Both the position numbers and the translations under genes were made by a program. From contig JAJFIC010000052.1 of the NCBI GenBank assembly GCA_021775315.1, positions 82,416-146,415 on the forward strand: a stretch of 64,000 bases of DNA. The letters are read 5' to 3'. The stretch is from Paracoccaceae bacterium. Lineage in GTDB: Bacteria; Pseudomonadota; Alphaproteobacteria; Rhodobacterales; Rhodobacteraceae. Shown here piece by piece: positions 34,126-40,443 of the stretch (position 1 is its first letter; each line of letters begins with the position of its first letter). Under the pieces are notes generated by a model. That model did not search any database and was not told where the DNA came from. It worked only from the letters and a program-made list of their open reading frames with translations.

Positions 34126-35025
34126 AAGCCCGCTGATTTGCGGTCGGCCTGAAATTTCCGCCTTCAACGCGCGCAATTTATCGGGAATTTCGCGGGCATC
34201 AACCACCGCTGCGCGCACCAGCCCGTCAAATTGCGCAGTAAAGGTCTGCACCCGGTTGCTTTCGCGAAAAGCGATGTAGTGCTGGCCCAAATAAACGACC
34301 GCCAAAAGCGGGCCGAATACCGTCAACGGCGCGCTGTACACAACCCGCGCGTCGAACAGAAACAACCGCAGCGACGGAAAATATGTCTCGTATAGCGACA
34401 GGAAATGATCCAGCTGGGCGATACGAATTTCAATCGGCAAGCCGCGATAGTACCCTTCAGCACGGGCAAAGCTTTCCAGTTCGTGCAGCGGCACGGCGAT
34501 CTCGTAATCAGAATTCTGGGTCTTGAACCAGCCGATATTATCGTCAACTGCGCCAATCGCCTGCGTGGTGGTCCGGGCCAGTTGCGGGCCGTATTCCCAT
34601 GTCAGCATGTCTGCGGATTTCAGAATGTCGGGCAGCGTTGCGGGCACATGGCGGATTTTATACCCGGCAGCTTCGTGATGCCATTTATTCAACTGCTCGT
34701 CAGCCGAACTGCGCGCCGCATCGGTCACGGCCATATAGGCGTTCAGCACATCGCCTGGCCGCTCGGGCCGGTCTGTCAGGCCCAACAACCAATCAGCACT
34801 GACCCCAAGCGCACGGGCGCATTCCGCCACGACTTGTGCGTTTGGAAGGCGGGCGTTTTTACCCGCCAAAAGCTGCGAAACGGTCGAGCGATCCACACCA
34901 ACAGCGCGCGACAACGCGCTTTGGTTCATGCCGTTCATCATCGCCGCTTTGCCCAGCCGATCACGGAAAATGGTTGAACGATCCCGTTTGTCTACTTTAA
35001 TCATATTTGATGAATATCCGAACAT
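34123..35025 (-). CDS. XRE-family transcriptional regulator with C-terminal sensor-like domain
   Basis: About 300 residues. An N-terminal helix-turn-helix (NQSALSRAVGVDRSTVSQLLAGK...PNAQVVAECARALGV) is followed by an uncharacterised domain of about 200 residues that I cannot name. Start is ATG at 35025 or 35004, neither with a good ribosome site. It is divergent from a DUF2061 gene and a fatty acid desaturase, and a perfect dyad lies just upstream. Its stop codon is provided by the palindromic repeat. A role in fatty-acid or membrane control is only suggested by neighbours. Confidence 0.75.
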   Translation of the reverse strand: MFGYSSNMIKVDKRDRSTIFRDRLGKAAMMNGMNQSALSRAVGVDRSTVSQLLAGKNARLPNAQVVAECARALGVSADWLLGLTDRPERPGDVLNAYMAVTDAARSSADEQLNKWHHEAAGYKIRHVPATLPDILKSADMLTWEYGPQLARTTTQAIGAVDDNIGWFKTQNSDYEIAVPLHELESFARAEGYYRGLPIEIRIAQLDHFLSLYETYFPSLRLFLFDARVVYSAPLTVFGPLLAVVYLGQHYIAFRESNRVQTFTAQFDGLVRAAVVDAREIPDKLRALKAEISGRPQISGL

Positions 35026-35043
35026 ATGATGAAAAAACAGTGC

Positions 35044-35060
35044 GCGTATACACTATACGC
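35044..35060. promoter_or_regulatory. Perfect dyad between XRE regulator and DUF2061 gene
   Basis: GCGTATA-CAC-TATACGC: 7-base arms, no mismatch. It lies 19 bases upstream of the XRE start and 64 upstream of the divergent gene, where an autoregulatory operator would be expected. Confidence 0.55.
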
Positions 35061-35123
35061 ATCTTAGGGGTTCAATGATAGTGCAGTCGTAGTCGATCCA
35101 AACATCAGAGCAAGGAGCCTAAA

Positions 35124-35348
35124 GTGGAAAGCAATACCAGAAGTATCGTCAAGGCCATTTTATGGCAGGTGATGGGCCTAACTCTTATGGTCATTGTTGG
35201 GCTTCTGTACACCGGATCACTGAAGGCTGGTGGGGCCATGGCTGGCATCAATGCGCTGATCGGGCTGGCGACTTATCTGATTTATGAACGGATTTGGGCG
35301 CGGGTATCTTGGGGGCGCGTTGTGCAAAATGTTGCAAAAATGCGGTGA
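35124..35348 (+). CDS. DUF2061 small membrane protein
   Basis: A 74-residue protein with two hydrophobic helices (VMGLTLMVIVGLLYTG and MAGINALIGLATYLIY) and a basic tail ending VSWGRVVQNVAKMR. The opening RSIVKAILWQVMG and the YERIWARVSWG motif are those of DUF2061. No function is known for the family. A good ribosome site (AAGGAG) precedes the GTGGAA-start region at 35124. It may share control with the downstream desaturase. Confidence 0.8.
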   Translation: MESNTRSIVKAILWQVMGLTLMVIVGLLYTGSLKAGGAMAGINALIGLATYLIYERIWARVSWGRVVQNVAKMR

Positions 35349-35353
35349 AGATA

Positions 35354-35432
35354 TTCACCATTTGTGAAAAAACGGTGCGAATATTCGGCCTCCTCGGGGC
35401 TAAGCCGTTGTGATACTTCACGAATGTGTGAA
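35354..35432 (+). promoter_or_regulatory. Two TTCAC/GTGAA dyads upstream of the desaturase
   Basis: TTCAC-N5-GTGAA at 35354-35368 and TTCAC-N6-GTGAA at 35417-35432, with the 10-base palindrome CGAATATTCG at 35378-35387 between them. All lie in the 107-base gap before the desaturase gene. The repeated arm sequence suggests one regulator binding twice; the protein is unknown. Confidence 0.45.
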
Positions 35433-35455
35433 CACATACGAAACGGACCTTTGAA

Positions 35456-36358
35456 ATGGCGTTAAAACCACCTGTGCCCACAATCGAACCGATCACAATT
35501 GGTATGCTCGGTTTATGTTATAGTGGCTTGGTGATCTCGGCCGTTTGGCTGCCGGAAATATCGGTCGCTTTGGCATTCGTTGTTCTGACTTTTTTCATCG
35601 CCTTGCATTCATCATTGCAGCACGAGATTTTGCACGGCCATCCAACGCGGATCGCAATGCTGAACGAATTGCTGGTTTTCCCTGCCGTTGGCCTGCTTGT
35701 GCCTTACGGCCGGTTTCGCGACCTGCATCTGGCGCATCACCATGATGAGATCCTGACAGACCCCTATGACGACCCTGAGTCCAATTTTCAGGACCCGGCG
35801 GTCTGGGCGCATATGCCTGTTTGGTTGCGGGCTTTGTACCGGGTCAACAACACGCTGTTGGGGCGGATCGTGCTGGGGCCGGGCCTGTCGATGGTGGCAT
35901 TGGTGCGCGGCGACATCAATGCGTTCAAGAACAACGAGGCCGGCGTTCTGTCGGCTTGGTTGCTGCATGGTCTGGGGATCATTCCGGTGATCTGGGTGCT
36001 GATAAATTACAGCGCAATGCCATTCTGGGTGTATTTTCTGGCCGGATATTTTGGCTTTGGCCTTTTGAAAATCCGCACCTATCTTGAACATCGTGCATCT
36101 GAAAACCCCAAGGGCCGTACCGTTATCATCACTGATCGCGGTCTGTTGGCGCTGCTGTTCCTCAATAACAATTTCCACGCCGTGCATCACAGCCATCCGG
36201 GCGCGCCGTGGTATCGGATGCGCACGCTTTACGACGCTGACCCGGAAAGATATTTGCAGGGCAATGACGGGTATTTCTACCCGAATTACTGGCAGGTTTT
36301 CCGCAAATACTTTGTCCGCGCCAAAGACCCGGTTCCGCACCCTTTGTGGAAATCGTAG
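35456..36358 (+). CDS. Membrane fatty acid desaturase
   Basis: A 300-residue integral membrane di-iron desaturase. The three His boxes are HEILHGH, HLAHHHDE and HAVHHSHP, separated by hydrophobic helices as in acyl-lipid desaturases. It should introduce double bonds into membrane lipid acyl chains, but related proteins act on other lipids. The gap upstream has paired dyads, and it converges on msrB with only 9 bases between stops. Confidence 0.85.
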   Translation: MALKPPVPTIEPITIGMLGLCYSGLVISAVWLPEISVALAFVVLTFFIALHSSLQHEILHGHPTRIAMLNELLVFPAVGLLVPYGRFRDLHLAHHHDEILTDPYDDPESNFQDPAVWAHMPVWLRALYRVNNTLLGRIVLGPGLSMVALVRGDINAFKNNEAGVLSAWLLHGLGIIPVIWVLINYSAMPFWVYFLAGYFGFGLLKIRTYLEHRASENPKGRTVIITDRGLLALLFLNNNFHAVHHSHPGAPWYRMRTLYDADPERYLQGNDGYFYPNYWQVFRKYFVRAKDPVPHPLWKS

Positions 36359-36367
36359 GACTAAACG

Positions 36368-36868
36368 TCAGGCGGCCTTGAACGTCATTGCCAGCCCGTT
36401 CAGGCAATGCCGCTTGCCGGTTGGTTTGGGGCCATCGTTGAAAATATGCCCCAAATGGCCGCCGCATCGACGACAGTGAACCTCGGTTCTTTTGGTGAAC
36501 AGGGTGTTGTCCTTTTTGGTGCCAATATTGCCGGGAATAGAGGCCCAGAAACTCGGCCAGCCAGTGCCGCTATCAAATTTGGTATTGGATGGATAAACCG
36601 CCAGATCACAGCCACCGCAGTGGTAATTGCCCACACGATCCTCGCCCAGCAAGGGCGAGCTTTCGCCTTTCAGGCTGTTGGAAAACGGCTTTTCGGTTGC
36701 TTCATCGCGCAATACCGCAAACTGGGCGGGGCTTAGCAAGGCCATCCACTCGGCCTTGGTCCGAGTGATTTCGAATGTTGCGGCCATGGCGCGGTTGGTG
36801 GACATGCCAAAGGCGGCAAGTCCGGCTAATGCTGCGGTGCTGGTTAAAAAGTCACGGCGATTTTGCAT
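36368..36868 (-). CDS. msrB: Peptide-methionine (R)-S-oxide reductase MsrB, Tat-exported
   Basis: A 166-residue MsrB repairing oxidised methionine. A Tat signal is present (NRRDFLTSTAALAGLAAFG). The zinc-binding CxxC pairs are YHCGGCD and HCRRCGGHLGH, and the catalytic cysteine is in KRHCLNGLAM. Export implies repair of periplasmic proteins. Single gene, divergent from the EamA transporter. Confidence 0.92.
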   Translation of the reverse strand: MQNRRDFLTSTAALAGLAAFGMSTNRAMAATFEITRTKAEWMALLSPAQFAVLRDEATEKPFSNSLKGESSPLLGEDRVGNYHCGGCDLAVYPSNTKFDSGTGWPSFWASIPGNIGTKKDNTLFTKRTEVHCRRCGGHLGHIFNDGPKPTGKRHCLNGLAMTFKAA

Positions 36869-36896
36869 GTGTGGGCGTCCCTATCTTTTGCGTTGC

Positions 36897-36908
36897 CTCT
36901 ATATAGAG
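36897..36908. promoter_or_regulatory. 12-base palindrome between msrB and the EamA gene
   Basis: CTCTATATAGAG, fully palindromic, 29 bases upstream of msrB and 65 upstream of the transporter. It may be an operator or simply include a -10 element (TATATAG). Confidence 0.3.
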
Positions 36909-36972
36909 AGGTTTTCTGAAACAGGGGGTCACAAATTCTCGACTAGCTGTGAGCGGCGTGGCAAGAGGGGGC

Positions 36973-37881
36973 ATGGAACTCTGGATACCGATTGCCGTCG
37001 CCGCAGCCTTTATGCAAAACCTGCGCTTCATGCTGCAAAAGCACCTGAAGTCGACGGGGCTGACCACGGGCGGCGCGACGTTTTCACGCTTTGTTTTTGC
37101 GGCCCCGTTGGCGGTCGCGCTGGCCGCAGTCCTGATTGCGACGGGGATGCGCGATCTGCCGGGCGTTAACGCGCGGTTCGCAGGGTTTGCGATGATTGGC
37201 GGGCTGGCCCAGATCATGGCGACGATGTTTGTCGTTGCCCTTTTTGCTGAACGGAATTTCACCGTCGGCATCACCCTAAAGAAGACCGAAACCATGCAAA
37301 CGGCGATCCTGTCGCTGATCATTCTGGGTGAAGCGGTATCGGCCTGGGGGGTAATTGCCATTGTTGTTGGGCTGATTGGTGTCGTGCTGCTGTCTGACCC
37401 GCCAAAAACCGATATTCCGCTTAGCTGGCGGGCGCGGTTGTTTAACAAGGCGTCGGGCTATGGGCTGGCGTCGGGTGCGCTGTTTGGTGTTTCAGCCACA
37501 GGCTATCGCGGCGCGTCGCTTGCGTTGGACGGTGGTGATTTCGTTATCCGCGCCGTGGTAACCCTCGCCTTTGTGACGGTGTTTCAATCGATGGTTATGG
37601 CGATCTGGCTGGCATGGCGCGAAGCCGGGCAGATCGGTGCCGTGATGCGATCCTGGAAGGTCACAGCACTGGTCGGTGTGACGGGCGTGCTGGGTTCGCT
37701 TGGCTGGTTCATGGCGTTTACCTTGCAAAACGCCGCCTATGTCAAAGCACTGGGCCAGATCGAGCTGGTTTTCACCTTTCTCGCGTCTTGGCTGGTGTTC
37801 AAAGAGGTCAGCACAGGCCGCGAGATTTCTGGGATTCTGCTGGTCGTTGCCTCGATTTTGCTGCTGATCCTCGTGCTATAA
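36973..37881 (+). CDS. EamA/DMT-family transporter
   Basis: A protein of about 302 residues with ten hydrophobic helices in two related halves, the DMT superfamily layout. Each half ends with a short loop before a final helix (ILGEAVSAWGVIAIVVGLIGVVLL and LVFKEVSTGREISGILLVVASILLLIL). Start at the ATG at 36973 after AGAGG; a GTG at 36949 would add eight residues. Substrate unknown. Its TAA stop lies at the edge of repeat copy 2. Confidence 0.82.
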   Translation: MELWIPIAVAAAFMQNLRFMLQKHLKSTGLTTGGATFSRFVFAAPLAVALAAVLIATGMRDLPGVNARFAGFAMIGGLAQIMATMFVVALFAERNFTVGITLKKTETMQTAILSLIILGEAVSAWGVIAIVVGLIGVVLLSDPPKTDIPLSWRARLFNKASGYGLASGALFGVSATGYRGASLALDGGDFVIRAVVTLAFVTVFQSMVMAIWLAWREAGQIGAVMRSWKVTALVGVTGVLGSLGWFMAFTLQNAAYVKALGQIELVFTFLASWLVFKEVSTGREISGILLVVASILLLILVL

Positions 37882-37982
37882 GCGCAATCCGAAAAGTGGG
37901 AACCGGTTTTCGGAACAAATTGCGCGTAAAAACAAATAGATAGACCCGCCTAACGGACACAGATTAAAGGAACGCGGCTCTA
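37879..37982. repeat. Palindromic intergenic repeat, copy 2
   Basis: A 104-base element between the convergent EamA and soeC genes, related to the copy at 34021-34125. GCGCAAT (37882-37888) and the inner CCGAAAA/TTTTCGG pairing are kept; the second dyad is partly decayed on its left arm, while CGCGGCTCTA (37973-37982) is intact. It supplies the TAG stop of soeC, and the TAA of the transporter falls at its left edge. Confidence 0.8.
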
Positions 37983-38855
37983 TCGCTTGTCGTAATAAAG
38001 CCCGACCACATGTTCTGCCTCGGCAAAGAACAACCAGCGCGAGACCAGCAATCCGATCAGATGCGAGGCGACCGCGACCAGTGCCAGTATGTGGTTGAAT
38101 TGCAAAAACAGCAAAATGGCGACGGGCAACAAGCCCAGCGTGACGGTTGAAATCACACGCAGTTTCATCGCGTGTTTGCGCCCAACCACATGAACCATTT
38201 CTTTCATCAGATAATTCGGGCTGGAATGCGGGCTTTCCAATTGCCGGACCTTGCCCAGATTTCCCAGACCGGTCGCGGTTTCGATCGTGTGGCCAGCATT
38301 TGCAAATGCCTTGTCGCCCATTTGCCAAGTCGCCAGTTGCAGAACCGTCAGGACCAATAGCAATACCGCCGCAGGCATGACCTGCCCGGCCAGCAAAGCC
38401 CCGCCAGCAAGTGCGTAAGTCAGGAACAAAACTGGTGTCAGCGGCATGTTCCAGCGCGGCACGGTTTTCAACTGGTTGTAGATTTTTGAGGTGGTGAACA
38501 CCGTCAGCAGTGCCAAAAGTCCGGCAATCCAGCCGACCACCTGTAAATTGGTGTCATAAAAGATCAGCCCGATGGCGTAGACCGCCATGACCAGCAAGGT
38601 CACAACTGCGGCGACACCTTCGCGCGACAACCACGATGTGCGCCATTGCGAAAAGGCGTTCATGGCGCGTGATGGTCGGCCCAGATGCAAGGTGGATGCC
38701 AACAACCCGCCAACCGACAATGCGTAGGCGATGAAGAAAAAGGCGAAAGCGGTCCAGCCGGTGACGTCGGGAAAGCCAAAGCCAAGCCAGAACATCAGTC
38801 CAAACCCAAGACCGGACAATGAGGTGAACAATATTACGGACGGTGCGGGATGCAT
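37980..38855 (-). CDS. soeC: Sulfite dehydrogenase membrane anchor SoeC (DmsC-like)
   Basis: A 291-residue DMSO-reductase-type anchor with about eight membrane helices. It passes electrons between the quinone pool and the Fe-S subunit. It starts at the ATG at 38855, whose A is the last base of the soeB stop (TGATG), so it is translationally coupled; a longer frame to 38885 is unlikely. The last codon before the stop borders the palindromic repeat. Call as SoeC depends on the catalytic subunit and on xsc/pta nearby; DmsC is the alternative. Confidence 0.82.
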   Translation of the reverse strand: MHPAPSVILFTSLSGLGFGLMFWLGFGFPDVTGWTAFAFFFIAYALSVGGLLASTLHLGRPSRAMNAFSQWRTSWLSREGVAAVVTLLVMAVYAIGLIFYDTNLQVVGWIAGLLALLTVFTTSKIYNQLKTVPRWNMPLTPVLFLTYALAGGALLAGQVMPAAVLLLVLTVLQLATWQMGDKAFANAGHTIETATGLGNLGKVRQLESPHSSPNYLMKEMVHVVGRKHAMKLRVISTVTLGLLPVAILLFLQFNHILALVAVASHLIGLLVSRWLFFAEAEHVVGLYYDKR

Positions 38856-39610
38856 CAGATTTTCTCCAGTGCTTTGTCGAGCCAACCTAGAAAACCGCCG
38901 GCCTGTTCGGGGACAGGATCAAGATAAGGGGCCAGAATGTCAATTTTGCCAATCCCGGTAACGTCTGTTTTTGGGCGTGGCGGCAGATAGCGGTTGACCG
39001 GTTTGGTGCCTTGTTCGGGCATCAGTTCCATGCCGCCGCGTTCAGCCGTCAGTTTTGAAACATTGCTGTCGGGATCCGCGAAGTCACCGAAATGCCGCGC
39101 ACCCGCAGGGCAGGTGCGCACGCAAGCCGGGGTGCGGTCGATTTCCGGCAGGTTTTCATTGTAAATCCGGTCGACACATAAGGTGCATTTTTTCATTACA
39201 CCTTCAGCCTTGTCGAGTTCCCGCGCGCCATACGGGCAGGCCCAGGCACACAGGCCACACCCGATGCAACTATCCTCGTTCACCAGCACAATGCCGTCCT
39301 CAACGCGCTTATAACTGGCGCCGGTCGGGCAAACGGTGACGCAAGGCGCGTCTTCGCAATGCAGGCAGGATTTGGGAAAATGGATGGTTTGGGCGTTTTT
39401 ACCGTCCTGTTTGGCCTCATAAGAATGGACCCGATTCAGAAATGTGCCCATCGGTTCGGCCCCGTAGGCGTCGATATCTGACAATGGCGCGCCGTAATTG
39501 GATGTGTTCCATTCCTTGCAATTGATCACGCAGGCATGGCACCCGACGCAGGTGTCAAGATCGATCACAAGGCCGAGTTTCTTTTCGGTGGATTGAGGCA
39601 GGGCGGTCAT
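38855..39610 (-). CDS. soeB: Sulfite dehydrogenase iron-sulfur subunit SoeB
   Basis: A 251-residue protein with four 4Fe-4S cluster motifs: CVGCHACVINC, CLHCEDAPCVTVC, CIGCGLCAWAC and CTLC...CVRTC. There is no signal peptide, so it is cytoplasmic, as in SoeABC and unlike exported DmsB. It links the molybdenum subunit to SoeC. It overlaps the embedded alpha/beta hydrolase gene by 4 bases. Confidence 0.85.
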   Translation of the reverse strand: MTALPQSTEKKLGLVIDLDTCVGCHACVINCKEWNTSNYGAPLSDIDAYGAEPMGTFLNRVHSYEAKQDGKNAQTIHFPKSCLHCEDAPCVTVCPTGASYKRVEDGIVLVNEDSCIGCGLCAWACPYGARELDKAEGVMKKCTLCVDRIYNENLPEIDRTPACVRTCPAGARHFGDFADPDSNVSKLTAERGGMELMPEQGTKPVNRYLPPRPKTDVTGIGKIDILAPYLDPVPEQAGGFLGWLDKALEKI

Positions 39611-40443
39611 GCTGCGGCTCCAAAAGCTGTTGTCGCAAAGGTGGTAAGGTCAGTGTTAAAGCGGGCGGGCTGTTCAAGAAACGGCGCGTGGCCCGCATAT
39701 TCGTAAAGTTCAAGCTCGGCGTTGGGCAATAACTCAAACGCGGCGATACCGGTTGCGGGCGCGACGACTTCGTCTTCAACGCCGTGGATCACAAGGGCCG
39801 GTTTGTTGAAATTGGCATAGACAGGGCGAAAGTCCCAGTCAGCGGCGAACAACGCGCGACGGACCAGTGGTGTGACCTGCATATTCGCGTCAAACAGGGC
39901 GTCGGTGAAATCGGCGGCCAAAGGTTCGACCGTGCAATTGGTTATGAAATTTGCCGTGGCGGTGGCGCGTTTGGCGTCATCATCGGTGTAAAGGTCGCGG
40001 TTCAGACCGGGGCTGCCGGGGCCGACCATCCAATCTTCGCGGGCTGTGCCGATTGCCAGAATTGCCCCCGCCAACACGATGCCGGAAATTTCGCTGTCAC
40101 CATATGTGGCCAGATAGGACGCGATCACCCGACTGCCGTATGACCAACCAACAAGGATCGGTTGATCAAGCTTAAGGTCGGTGATGATGGCGTTCAGGTC
40201 TGCGGCCCAAAGCGCGGTATCGGTATAGGCGGCAATATCCGCAGGTGCATCCGAGGCCCCGTGACCGCGCAAATCAGGCGCAATCAGGCGGTGGTTTTCC
40301 GCCAAAGCCGCCTGTTCGTGCCAACAGATATGGCTTTGTGCCCAACCGTGAATGAACACGATTGCCGGTGCCGTTTCAGCGCCCTGATCTGTTACGTGCA
40401 GTTCCAAACCGCCGCCGCCAGTGATCCGGTGGTCACGCATCAA
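39607..40443 (-). CDS. Alpha/beta hydrolase embedded in the soe operon
   Basis: A 278-residue alpha/beta hydrolase. FIHGWAQSHICW gives the oxyanion region, VGWSYGSRV the nucleophile elbow (serine in GWSYG), HGVEDEVV the acid and YAGHAPFLEQP the catalytic His. It overlaps soeA by 4 bases and soeB by 4, so it is co-translated with the sulfite dehydrogenase. No hydrolase is needed for sulfite oxidation as currently understood. It might act on an ester-bonded organosulfur compound or help enzyme assembly; both are guesses. Confidence 0.85.
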   Translation of the reverse strand: MMRDHRITGGGGLELHVTDQGAETAPAIVFIHGWAQSHICWHEQAALAENHRLIAPDLRGHGASDAPADIAAYTDTALWAADLNAIITDLKLDQPILVGWSYGSRVIASYLATYGDSEISGIVLAGAILAIGTAREDWMVGPGSPGLNRDLYTDDDAKRATATANFITNCTVEPLAADFTDALFDANMQVTPLVRRALFAADWDFRPVYANFNKPALVIHGVEDEVVAPATGIAAFELLPNAELELYEYAGHAPFLEQPARFNTDLTTFATTAFGAAA

